Origin: Solobacterium sp.
Lineage (GTDB): Bacteria; Bacillota_I; Bacilli_A; Erysipelotrichales; Erysipelotrichaceae
Assembly (NCBI GenBank): GCA_017404505.1
Contig: JAFRCE010000013.1
Span: forward strand, 99,518-163,517
Reading direction: 5' to 3'
Length of the DNA stretch: 64,000 nucleotides
Shown: positions 9,294 through 16,697 of the stretch, piece by piece
How positions within the stretch are numbered: the first letter of the stretch is position 1
Layout: the number at the start of each line of letters is the position of its first letter
The notes under the pieces: model-generated
Databases searched by the model: none
What the model was told of the DNA's origin: nothing
The model's input: the letters and a program-made list of their open reading frames with translations, nothing else
Made by a program: the position numbers and the translations under genes

Positions 9294-9692
9294 CTACTGA
9301 ATGGTCGCCACTGTCATCTCAGATGTTACGGACGCTCCTTTGGCAACAAGAACGGAAGTAACCGTGCCTGCTTTCGGGGCAAGAACCTCATTTTCCATCT
9401 TCATCGCTTCCAGGACGAACATGATGTCGCCTTCCTTGACAGCCTGACCGACGGAAACGCGGACGTCCAGAATCGTACCTGGCATCGGTGCCTTGACCGG
9501 ATCACCAAGTCCCTGCTCGGCAGCCGGTGCCGGAGCAGCGGCTGGTGCGGCGGCTGGCTGAGGCGCTGCTGCCGGTGCGGCCTGAACCTGTGGTGCCATA
9601 GGTTCCGCCTGACCCGCGTATACTGCTGTGGCCTGTCCTTTTTCGACTTCCACTTCGTATTTTTTACCATTTAACGCAATGATGTATTTCAT
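9294..9692 (-). CDS. Biotin carboxyl carrier subunit of the decarboxylase
   Basis: A 132-residue carrier with an N-terminal [19 protein letters not shown] segment, an Ala/Pro-rich flexible linker (about residues 32-60), and a biotinyl domain with the attachment motif EAMKMEN (Lys about residue 98). The carrier shuttles CO2 from the carboxyltransferase (oadA product) to the membrane beta subunit. It is a free-standing protein rather than the C-terminus of OadA, as in methylmalonyl- and glutaconyl-CoA decarboxylases. BirA from the next locus likely modifies it. Confidence 0.95.
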   Translation of the reverse strand: MKYIIALNGKKYEVEVEKGQATAVYAGQAEPMAPQVQAAPAAAPQPAAAPAAAPAPAAEQGLGDPVKAPMPGTILDVRVSVGQAVKEGDIMFVLEAMKMENEVLAPKAGTVTSVLVAKGASVTSEMTVATIQ

Positions 9693-9709
9693 ATGTTATA
9701 CCTCTTTCT

Positions 9710-10177
9710 TCAGTCCAGAGCCCGGATCGACTTGAAGACCAGCTCATTGAGCGGGATCTTGGTCTGATCACAGACAATCGCCATAAGGCACGCAGCTGTC
9801 TTTTCATCGACATCGAAAAGGAGCAGCTCACCGGCATATCCATCCGGCTGTACCGGAGTGGCTGCTGTCGCAGCAGGTGCCGGTTTTGGCTCGGCCGGTT
9901 TCTTCGCGGCTGGAGTCTCATCTGGTTTCGGGGTGAAGATTCCGATTACTTTCTGAATCGGTCTGTCCCATGTTTCGTCTCTCATCGCACCGAAAGCAAA
10001 CTGTTTTGCCGGTTCAGATTCGACGACCTTCTGGTTTGTTTCCGAGACTCTTTCGAAGCTCTCGATGAAGGAAACCAGTTTGTCGATCAGTATCATGGCA
10101 AGCCAGAGAATGCAGAGCATCAGGAAGACGACTGAAACACCGGACACGGCGATAATCAGCGCATCTGTAAACGGCAT
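9710..10177 (-). CDS. oadG: OadG-like gamma subunit of the sodium-pump decarboxylase
   Basis: A 155-residue protein with one N-terminal transmembrane helix (about residues 7-32), a charged region, an Ala/Pro/Lys linker (about 85-110) and a short C-terminal domain. This plan matches OadG/delta subunits, which anchor and assemble the decarboxylase complex. Family sequence is weakly conserved, so the call relies on the order oadA-this gene-BCCP-oadB and the anchor plus linker. It lies one base after oadA, which argues for coupling. Confidence 0.8.
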   Translation of the reverse strand: MPFTDALIIAVSGVSVVFLMLCILWLAMILIDKLVSFIESFERVSETNQKVVESEPAKQFAFGAMRDETWDRPIQKVIGIFTPKPDETPAAKKPAEPKPAPAATAATPVQPDGYAGELLLFDVDEKTAACLMAIVCDQTKIPLNELVFKSIRALD

Positions 10178-10178
10178 A

Positions 10179-11564
10179 TTACTCAGCCTCCGTTATCGTG
10201 TAGCTGACTTTCAGGGCTTTCTTTTCATCACGGCTGCGGAAGTATGCTTCAGCCTGCTGCGGGAAGGCAACATAGCTCAGCACGTCTTCTTCACTCTCAG
10301 CCATCTTTCCGAGATATTCACGGGCAGCCGGAATTTCCGGTTCGATCGTATCGTCGTAACGGCCTTCGTACGGCTTCTCGTCACCAAGTGCCAGTTTCAT
10401 CAGTTCTTCGGAAATCGGTGCCGGTGAATGACCGTACTCACCGCGGCAGTATGCCTTGACTTCTTTCGAAATGGACTTGTAGCGCTGGCCGGTCAGAACG
10501 TTGGAAACAGCCTGGGCACCGACCATCTGGCTCATCGGAGTAACAAGCGGCGGATAACCCATGTCCTTACGGACAAGCGGTGTTTCCTTCAGTACCGCGT
10601 CCAGCTGATCCAGTTTGTTGACAGCAGTCAGCTGGGAAATCAGGTTCGACAGCATGCCGCCCGGAATCTGATAGTTCAGAGCGTCGATCTTCGTTGTCAG
10701 AACCGACGGGTTCAGTCCGCCCTCCTTCAGGAAGCGGGCCTGCACCGGTTTGAAATGGTCGTTGATCTTCTGGCAGACCTTGAGATCCACACCGGTGTCA
10801 TAATCCATCTCATGCAGAGTATAGACAAGTGACTCGGTTGACGGATGGGAAGTGCCGCCGGAGAAAATCGAGATGGCTGTATCCACACCGTCCGCACCGG
10901 CTTCAATGGCTTTCAGCAGTGTCATGGAAGCCAGACCGGTCGTGGAATGGGAATGTACATATACAGGAATCTTAACGTCTTTCTTCAGTTCCTTGACCAG
11001 GTCATAGCAGACCTGCGGGCTCATGATGCCGGCCATGTCCTTGATGCACAGGGAATGGCAGCCCATGGATTCCAGTTTCATGCCCAGTTTGACATAGCTT
11101 TCAAATGTGTGGATCGGGCTGATCGTATAGCAGATCGTTCCCTGGGCATGGCCGCCGGCTTTCAGACATTCGTCAATTGCCGTTTCCATGTTCAGCGGGT
11201 CATTCAGGGCATCGAAGATACGGATGATATCAATTCCGTTTTCCACGGATTTGCGTACGAAAGCGCGTACGGTATCATCGGAATAATGTCTGTAGCCGAG
11301 AATGTTCTGACCGCGCAGAAGCATCTGAAGCTTTGTGTTCTTGACTTTCGAACGAATAAAGCGAAGTCTTTCCCATGGATATTCATCCAGATAGCGCAGG
11401 CAGGAATCAAACGTCGCACCGCCCCATACTTCCAGGGAGTAGTATCCGGCCTGATCCATCGTTTCGAGAATATCTTCAAAATCCGATCTTGGCATACGTG
11501 TGGCGATCTGTGACTGGTTGGCGTCACGGAGTACCACTTCGGTTATGTTAACTTTTCTTTTCAT
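10179..11564 (-). CDS. oadA: Oxaloacetate decarboxylase alpha subunit (carboxyltransferase)
   Basis: A 461-residue protein with only the carboxyltransferase part of OadA/pyruvate carboxylase; no fused biotin domain. Seen are EVVLRDANQSQIATRMP at the start, the KDMAGIMSP stretch with the lysine that is carbamylated in this family, and VHSHSTTG with the metal-binding histidines. It moves CO2 from oxaloacetate to the carrier's biotin, releasing pyruvate. The start at 11564 follows AGGAG. Pyruvate-carboxylase 5S-type use in transcarboxylation is an alternative, but oadB beside it favours the Na+ pump. Confidence 0.93.
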   Translation of the reverse strand: MKRKVNITEVVLRDANQSQIATRMPRSDFEDILETMDQAGYYSLEVWGGATFDSCLRYLDEYPWERLRFIRSKVKNTKLQMLLRGQNILGYRHYSDDTVRAFVRKSVENGIDIIRIFDALNDPLNMETAIDECLKAGGHAQGTICYTISPIHTFESYVKLGMKLESMGCHSLCIKDMAGIMSPQVCYDLVKELKKDVKIPVYVHSHSTTGLASMTLLKAIEAGADGVDTAISIFSGGTSHPSTESLVYTLHEMDYDTGVDLKVCQKINDHFKPVQARFLKEGGLNPSVLTTKIDALNYQIPGGMLSNLISQLTAVNKLDQLDAVLKETPLVRKDMGYPPLVTPMSQMVGAQAVSNVLTGQRYKSISKEVKAYCRGEYGHSPAPISEELMKLALGDEKPYEGRYDDTIEPEIPAAREYLGKMAESEEDVLSYVAFPQQAEAYFRSRDEKKALKVSYTITEAE

Positions 11565-11592
11565 TTCTTTCTTCTCCTGAAAAAACAAATCC

Positions 11593-11633
11593 ACTCTATA
11601 ATAATAGATTTTTCATTTTTTTGTTAAGGAAAT
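11593..11633 (-). promoter_or_regulatory. Candidate promoter of the oadA operon
   Basis: On the minus strand TTAACA is followed at 15 or 18 bases by overlapping TATTAT hexamers, about 30-40 bases before the oadA start. The stretch is AT-rich and sits just downstream of the phosphoribosyltransferase terminator. Confidence 0.4.
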
Positions 11634-11676
11634 TATATTTTTCCCTTATTTATTGCCTTATTTTGGCTTTTTTTAC

Positions 11677-11703
11677 AAAAAAAAGCGCTCTCATAAGGAG
11701 CGC
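11677..11703 (-). terminator. Rho-independent terminator of the phosphoribosyltransferase gene
   Basis: GCGCTC and GAGCGC (11685-11690, 11698-11703) pair around a 7-base loop. On the minus strand the stem is followed by eight T. Confidence 0.85.
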
Positions 11704-11716
11704 CTGCCGGATGTGA

Positions 11717-12361
11717 TTACTTAAAGAAGGATATACCGTGCGTGTTGACGATGGCGTCCACCTTCTTGCCTTTCTTGCAGAGCGGGCATTCCAGTGAAGT
11801 CTTGCTCATATAGTCATCGAGAATTCCTTCCGGAGTGAATACGGAATATACCGGATAGCCGAAGCATTCTTTGACCTTCGAGAAGATCGCGCATACACCG
11901 GCAACCGAACCGCCGTAATACTGGATCGCTTCAATGCCGCCGGCCACAGTGTAACCGGTCGTTACCGATGCGGCCAGGATCAGTATGTGCTTATCCCGGA
12001 TCATCGGCTGGATATTGTCGCGGAACAGCAGCTGACTTCCGGTCGTGTGTTCGGGAGTCACGACATAGATCGTTTTGTGATCATTCACACTGGAGAAACC
12101 ATGCCTGGTCAGTTCACTTGCCATGCATGCACCTACCACCTCGGTGCCGTCCAGACACAGGATCGTGTCAATGATCGTCGTATTGCTGAGATTTTCAGCC
12201 AGAATTCTGGCGGCTTCCTTCGCTTCGGAAAGACGATGCTTCGTATAAGTCAGGTCAACATAATAATTGACATGGCTGTGGCTTGTCGCGAAATGGCCTT
12301 TCACGACCCGCAGCTTCAGTGATCCTTTCGGATTTGGATATTCCATCATTTTCAATGCCAT
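11717..12361 (-). CDS. Phosphoribosyltransferase-family protein with C-terminal zinc ribbon
   Basis: A 214-residue type I PRTase-like protein. The PRPP-loop region reads ILILAASVTTGYTVAGG (about residues 133-149), where the two acidic residues usual before the loop (DD or ED) are replaced by Ala-Ala. A C-terminal ECPLCKKGKK motif is half of a possible metal site. The start at 12361 has GGAGG seven bases upstream. It resembles orotate/xanthine PRTase-like proteins of clostridia, but the changed motif makes an enzymatic role uncertain. It could be regulatory. The gene stands alone. Confidence 0.7.
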   Translation of the reverse strand: MALKMMEYPNPKGSLKLRVVKGHFATSHSHVNYYVDLTYTKHRLSEAKEAARILAENLSNTTIIDTILCLDGTEVVGACMASELTRHGFSSVNDHKTIYVVTPEHTTGSQLLFRDNIQPMIRDKHILILAASVTTGYTVAGGIEAIQYYGGSVAGVCAIFSKVKECFGYPVYSVFTPEGILDDYMSKTSLECPLCKKGKKVDAIVNTHGISFFK

Positions 12362-12440
12362 AGAACCCTCCATATGAATTAATGTCTGTCAATATTGTAA
12401 CAGAATCAGTCAAGTTGGCTACAGGCCTGCGGAAGAAAAA

Positions 12441-12465
12441 AACAGAGTCCGCTGAAGAACTCTGT
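12441..12465 (-). terminator. Terminator of the PHP gene
   Basis: ACAGAGT (12442-12448) pairs with ACTCTGT (12459-12465), followed on the minus strand by a run of T. The stem reaches the stop codon of the gene. Confidence 0.75.
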
Positions 12466-13319
12466 CAGGATTCCTCATAGTCCGCGCATGCCCGCATGCT
12501 TTCGTAGAATTCATATGGAACGAACAGACTGCCGCGGCCGGTGCCCAGTTCAATGTCCGGTTTGGTCTTGCCGTGATAGTCCGAACCGCCGCTCTGCTTC
12601 AGGCCGTATTTTTCCGCCAGCCGGACAGCGGTATTTGTCATTTCCTCATCAAATTCGGTGTATCTCGTTTCAATCGCGTCCAGACCCGCTTTCTTGGCTT
12701 CCGGCAGAAATTCCTCCATTTCCTCCGGTGTCAGATTCAGCAGCGGATGCGCAATGATGGCGGTTGCCTTATAAGTCTTGATAAAGCGGATAGCCGCGAA
12801 GGAAGTGATCCGCCTGGCCGGGACATAAAAGCCGTGCTCGGGCTTCAGCAGAGTATCAAATGCTTCGGCAACGCTTTTCACGTACCCTTTTTTCATCAGG
12901 ATACGGGCAATATGGGCACGGTTGATATCACCGTCGGTCAGTGCCGCGCATTCGTCATACGTGATATCGTAGCCGGCTTTATTCAGGTTTTTGATCAGAA
13001 TGTTGTTACTGTTGATCTTGGCGATATGTGTCAGTTCAAGAAAGTCTTCGATTTCCTGCCAGTACTCCCGGCGGAAGAAAAGACCGACAATATGTATTTC
13101 TTTTTCATGCCACTCCGTCGTGAATTCACAGCCCGGTATCGTAATGACCTCACTGTTTTTTCCCGCTTCCATGAAATCCTTCAGGCCCTGCGATGTGTTG
13201 TGATCGGTCAGTGCCAACGCCGAAAGTCCCTGCTTTTCAGCAAGGCGGACAAGTTCTTCCGGTGTCGCGGTTCCGTCCGAAAACAGCGAATGACTGTGCA
13301 GATCACATCTTTTTTCCAT
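12465..13319 (-). CDS. PHP-domain phosphoesterase (RNase AM/YciV type)
   Basis: A 284-residue PHP protein with the full metal set: CDLHSHSLFSDG at the N-terminus, LTDHNT, PGCEFTTE, IHIVGLFF, AHIARILMKKGYV, AIIAHP and GGSDYHG. This order matches the TrpH/YciV family, whose members remove phosphate from nucleoside 3',5'-bisphosphates or trim RNA 5' ends. The start at 13319 puts the first metal His five residues in; there is no good Shine-Dalgarno, and a start at 13358 is possible. The gene is divergent from the SirTM operon. Confidence 0.88.
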   Translation of the reverse strand: MEKRCDLHSHSLFSDGTATPEELVRLAEKQGLSALALTDHNTSQGLKDFMEAGKNSEVITIPGCEFTTEWHEKEIHIVGLFFRREYWQEIEDFLELTHIAKINSNNILIKNLNKAGYDITYDECAALTDGDINRAHIARILMKKGYVKSVAEAFDTLLKPEHGFYVPARRITSFAAIRFIKTYKATAIIAHPLLNLTPEEMEEFLPEAKKAGLDAIETRYTEFDEEMTNTAVRLAEKYGLKQSGGSDYHGKTKPDIELGTGRGSLFVPYEFYESMRACADYEES

Positions 13320-13419
13320 ATATAACACTTTATCACAATTGCCGGAAAAGAGCGCCATGTACCATCAGTTCAATATTCCGCACAGCAAACCCATAGCCGT
13401 TCTCACGGTTTCAGCAGGT

Positions 13420-13500
13420 TTGCATATGCGGTATGCCGGCATAATAGTAATTTCGCCTGACGGCGAAAAAGCATGTAAAATAATGGCAGAAAATGGAGAA
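13420..13500 (+). promoter_or_regulatory. Upstream region of the SirTM operon: palindrome and hairpin
   Basis: A perfect 12-bp palindrome TATGCCGGCATA (about 13431-13442) is followed at about 13450-13468 by the hairpin TTTCGCC-TGAC-GGCGAAA and then the ribosome binding site of the first gene. The two structures could form an operator and a 5' leader stem. No clear -35/-10 pair was settled. Confidence 0.4.
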
Positions 13501-13505
13501 TGACA

Positions 13506-14123
13506 ATGAAAAGAATACCGACTTACACAGAGTTTTTTACCAGCACCCACACGGAAATGCAGGATGTGATGATGGACGGAGAGCCGGCGATCCGTGTCAC
13601 CAAAAAAGACAAGCTGATGCAGTTTGACGAAAACACGATCGTTACTGTCAAAGATCTGGATTTTCACAACGGAACGATCAGCGTGAAAATGCTCAGCCGG
13701 CTTCTGCCGGACGCGCCTGACTTTGCCAGAGGCTTTATCGGCATTGTCTTCCGGGTCAGTCCGGACACCAGTGAATTTGAATCATTCTATATCCGGCCGA
13801 CAAACGGCATGACAGACGACCCCATCCGCAAAGCGCACGGCTGCCAGTATTTTTCCTACCCGGGATATACATTCGCTTATTTCCGGGAATTCGGAATCAC
13901 CGGATATGAAGCGCCGATGAATTACGGTCTTGATGAATGGGTAACTCTGAAAGCAGTCATTCAGGATGAAAAAGCATCATTCTACCTGAATGACGAACCG
14001 GAGCCCGTTCTGACCGTCGACCCTATGAAACACGGCAAAGACGCGCACGGCGGTGTCGGCTTCTTCTCTGAGATCGGCACCGAGGCATTCTTCAAAGACC
14101 TGAAGATCGAAATTCAGGATTAA
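13506..14123 (+). CDS. LamG/DUF1080-like beta-sandwich protein, first gene of the SirTM operon
   Basis: A 205-residue protein without signal peptide. Patterns such as FIGIVFRVSPDTSEFESFYIRPTNG, WVTLKAVIQDEKASFYLNDEPEP and GGVGFFSEIGTEAFFKDLKI are typical of concanavalin-like/DUF1080 (3-keto-disaccharide hydrolase-type) folds. Its function is unknown. GGAG precedes the ATG at 13506 by seven bases. It ends 20 bases before the macrodomain gene, so all three genes probably share a transcript. A lectin-like partner in this setting is unexpected. Confidence 0.65.
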   Translation: MKRIPTYTEFFTSTHTEMQDVMMDGEPAIRVTKKDKLMQFDENTIVTVKDLDFHNGTISVKMLSRLLPDAPDFARGFIGIVFRVSPDTSEFESFYIRPTNGMTDDPIRKAHGCQYFSYPGYTFAYFREFGITGYEAPMNYGLDEWVTLKAVIQDEKASFYLNDEPEPVLTVDPMKHGKDAHGGVGFFSEIGTEAFFKDLKIEIQD

Positions 14124-14143
14124 TGCCGCAAAGGTCTGACAAA

Positions 14144-14926
14144 ATGGAACAGAACGAAAGAAGACAGTATCTGATCCGTTATCTTCTGAACGAACAGGAA
14201 AGTTATCGGGATATACAGATTCCTGCGGAAGCAGTTGAGCAGAAACAGCTTTTGAGAGCTTTGATGAATGTCCGCCCACCGCGCGACATCAGCGAAGAAT
14301 TTCTGGCCGTGCAGAACGATTATCTTACGGAAGCCACCCGGCAGAAAGGCATCATTGATTATCAAAGCCTCTCCCCTGTCAAAGACGGTATCTATCTCTG
14401 GCAGGGAGACATAACGACCCTGAAATGCGATGCCATCGTCAATGCGGCAAACAGCGGCATGACCGGCTGTTATGTGCCGTGCCACAACTGTATCGACAAC
14501 TGCATCCATACCTATGCGGGAATCCAGCTGCGCAGCAGATGCGCGGAAATCATGAACGTCCAGGGTCATGCGGAGGAAACCGGCAAGGCGAAAATCACCC
14601 CGGCTTACAACCTTCCCTGCTCTTACGTCATTCATACTGTCGGTCCGATCATCTATGACACAGTCAGAGCGGCAGACGAAATAATGCTTTCCTCCTGTTA
14701 CCGTTCGTGTCTTGAAACAGCTTCGCAGAACGGCCTCCGCAGCATTGCCTTCTGCTGCATTTCGACCGGAGAATTCCGTTTTCCGAACCGGCGGGCCGCT
14801 GAAATCGCCATCCAGACTGTTGATCAGTACCGGAAAGAAACAGATTCAGAAATCGAGGTGATCTTCAATGTTTTCAAGGATAAAGACTATGACATCTACA
14901 CAGAATTACTCTGCCGGCATTCATAA
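14144..14926 (+). CDS. Zinc-containing macrodomain protein-ADP-ribosyl hydrolase (SirTM-linked)
   Basis: A 260-residue protein with an N-terminal helical region (about 1-75), then a macrodomain: GDITTLKCDAIVNAANSGMTGCYVPCHNCIDNCIHTYAG, later GKAKITPAYNLPCSYVIHTVGP. The Cys/His cluster in CHNCIDNC-type sequence marks the zinc-dependent macrodomain class that removes ADP-ribose added by SirTM. The 3' end overlaps the SirTM start by 38 bases. Together the pair forms a reversible ADP-ribosylation switch, described by others for lipoylated GcvH-L under oxidative stress. The start at 14144 follows AAAGG. Confidence 0.9.
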   Translation: MEQNERRQYLIRYLLNEQESYRDIQIPAEAVEQKQLLRALMNVRPPRDISEEFLAVQNDYLTEATRQKGIIDYQSLSPVKDGIYLWQGDITTLKCDAIVNAANSGMTGCYVPCHNCIDNCIHTYAGIQLRSRCAEIMNVQGHAEETGKAKITPAYNLPCSYVIHTVGPIIYDTVRAADEIMLSSCYRSCLETASQNGLRSIAFCCISTGEFRFPNRRAAEIAIQTVDQYRKETDSEIEVIFNVFKDKDYDIYTELLCRHS

Positions 14927-15821
14927 GCTCGCTTCCGCTCTGCAGAACTGTGATTCAGTTGTCATCGGAGCCGGCGCCGGTCTTTCGACAGCAGCCGGTT
15001 TCATCTATACCGGCGAACGCTTTACAAAGTATTTCCCGGATTTTATTGCGAAATACCATTTCACGGATATGTACTCCGGCGGTTTCTACCCTTTTCCTTC
15101 GCAGAATGAATTCTGGGCTTACTGGTCCAGATACATTTACGTCAACCGTTATATGGACGCTCCCCTGCCGGTTTATGAAGAACTGCTGAAACTGGTCAGG
15201 GATAAAGACTGTTTTGTCATTACGACAAATGTCGACCACTGTTTTCAGAAAGCCGGTTTTGACAAGAAAAGACTGTTCTATACCCAGGGTGACTACGGCC
15301 TCTTCCAGTGCAGTGAGCCATGCCATAAAGAAACGTATGACAATCGGGAAATGATCGTCCGGATGGTCCTGGCCCAGGGTTTTGCAATCGATGAAGAAGG
15401 CAATCTGATCATCCCGGCCGGAAAACAGGTGACAATGGAAGTGCCGGATGATCTGTTTCCGGTATGTCCCGTCTGCGGCAGGCCGCTGACGATGAACCTG
15501 CGGTCTGATGACCGCTTTGTCGAAGACGAAGGCTGGCACGCAGCCGCGGAAAGATACCAGAATTTCCTGCGCACCCGGATCACGGGAAAGATCCTGTTTC
15601 TGGAAATCGGTGTCGGCTATAATACACCCGTCATCATCAAATATCCTTTCTGGCAGATGACTGCCGGCCATCCGCAAGCCGTTTATGCCTGTCTGAGTTA
15701 TGACAACGCCGCCTGCCCGAAAGAAATTGAAAAACAGTCCGTCTGCATCGAAGGCGATGCCGCGAAAACGCTGAAGGATCTCACGGAAGCCATCGGGCAG
15801 ATGAGGGGTGCAGGTTTATAA
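14889..15821 (+). CDS. Class M sirtuin (SirTM), protein ADP-ribosyltransferase
   Basis: A 310-residue sirtuin-fold protein: NAD loop GAGAGLSTAAGF (about residues 29-40), TTNVDHCF with the conserved Asn/Asp, and YTQGDYG, where Gln stands in place of the catalytic His of deacylating sirtuins, as is characteristic of SirTM. Zinc ligands are seen as CSEPCH and CPVCG. SirTM enzymes transfer ADP-ribose to a lipoyl carrier protein. The start at 14889 has AAGGA eight bases upstream; a longer frame to 14868 is less likely. No GcvH-L or LplA2 gene lies in the window, so the target protein is not known here. Confidence 0.93.
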   Translation: MTSTQNYSAGIHKLASALQNCDSVVIGAGAGLSTAAGFIYTGERFTKYFPDFIAKYHFTDMYSGGFYPFPSQNEFWAYWSRYIYVNRYMDAPLPVYEELLKLVRDKDCFVITTNVDHCFQKAGFDKKRLFYTQGDYGLFQCSEPCHKETYDNREMIVRMVLAQGFAIDEEGNLIIPAGKQVTMEVPDDLFPVCPVCGRPLTMNLRSDDRFVEDEGWHAAAERYQNFLRTRITGKILFLEIGVGYNTPVIIKYPFWQMTAGHPQAVYACLSYDNAACPKEIEKQSVCIEGDAAKTLKDLTEAIGQMRGAGL

Positions 15822-15867
15822 TTCGATCCGGTCCTGTTAGAATGGCTGCAGAAAGGCTGAAACATCT

Positions 15868-16635
15868 ATGATCGTCAATTATCACACCCATACCGCCCGC
15901 TGCGGACACGCCGACGGGGCTGACCGGGAATATGTGGAGACTGCCATCGGCCGGGGACTGAAAACGCTGGGCTTCTCCGACCATGTGCCGATGCCCTTTC
16001 CGGACGGACACGAATCCGGCTTCCGCATTCCCATCCGAAAACTGGAAGATTATGTGCAGAGTGTCCTTTCTCTGCGGGAAGAATTTCAAAATGACATCGA
16101 AATCCTGCTTGGCTTTGAGGCAGAATACTATCCCGATCTCTTTGCGGACCTGCAGGATCTTCTCTCACCTTATCCGGTGGATTATCTGCTGCTTGGCCAG
16201 CACTTCAACGACAGCCGGGAAGCCATCTACAACAGCCGGCCGCAGTCAGATGCCAATGCTCTTACAGCCTACGTGGACCAGGTGATTGCCGGCATGGAAA
16301 CCGGCTGTTTCACCTATGTCGCGCATCCGGACCTGTTCCGCTTCAAGGGACCTGACGCAATCTATGAGCAGGAAATGCGGCGCGTCTGCCGCAGCGCATA
16401 CTCTATGAATATCCCGCTGGAGATCAATATCCTCGGTCTGCGGCAAGGCCGTAACTATCCGGACGACCGTTTCTGGACCATCGCCGCCCAGGAAAAATGC
16501 AAAGTCATTCTGGGCTGTGATGCTCATACACCGGAAGACGTCGCCCATCCGGATCAGCTGAGAAATGCCATGAATTACGCCGCCCGCTTCGGCCTGGTTC
16601 CCGAAACGGAAACGCGGCTCAGAAAGCCGTTCTGA
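15868..16635 (+). CDS. Histidinol-phosphatase-type PHP phosphatase (HisK family)
   Basis: A 255-residue PHP protein starting MIVNYHTHTARCGHADG. Metal-binding motifs: YHTHTARCGH, GFSDHVPMPF, GFEAEYYPD, LLGQHF, YVAHPDLFRF and ILGCDAHTPED. The layout matches HisK/HisJ histidinol phosphatases, which remove phosphate from L-histidinol phosphate, but no other histidine genes are near, so it may have another phosphoester substrate. AAAGG lies upstream at good spacing. It sits 46 bases after SirTM and could share its transcript. Confidence 0.85.
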   Translation: MIVNYHTHTARCGHADGADREYVETAIGRGLKTLGFSDHVPMPFPDGHESGFRIPIRKLEDYVQSVLSLREEFQNDIEILLGFEAEYYPDLFADLQDLLSPYPVDYLLLGQHFNDSREAIYNSRPQSDANALTAYVDQVIAGMETGCFTYVAHPDLFRFKGPDAIYEQEMRRVCRSAYSMNIPLEINILGLRQGRNYPDDRFWTIAAQEKCKVILGCDAHTPEDVAHPDQLRNAMNYAARFGLVPETETRLRKPF

Positions 16636-16649
16636 AGCTCAGAAAAAAA

Positions 16650-16680
16650 GACCTCGTATCCCGGCGGATATGAGGTCTTT
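16650..16680. terminator. Bidirectional terminator between the PHP phosphatase and MFS genes
   Basis: A 12-bp stem with one wobble pair (GACCTC at 16650, GAGGTC ending 16677) has A-rich sequence to the left and TTTTCC to the right. It fits termination in both directions. Confidence 0.8.
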
Positions 16681-16697
16681 TCCGTCCATAACAGAGC

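Noticed and set aside
12374..12464. A purine riboswitch ahead of the phosphoribosyltransferase
   Set aside because: The gap is only 90 bp, is taken up by the convergent-side terminator of the PHP gene, and shows no conserved purine-aptamer core.
13365..13667. A 100-codon minus-strand frame over the SirTM operon leader
   Set aside because: It overlaps the well-supported LamG-like gene and the upstream palindrome and has no motif.
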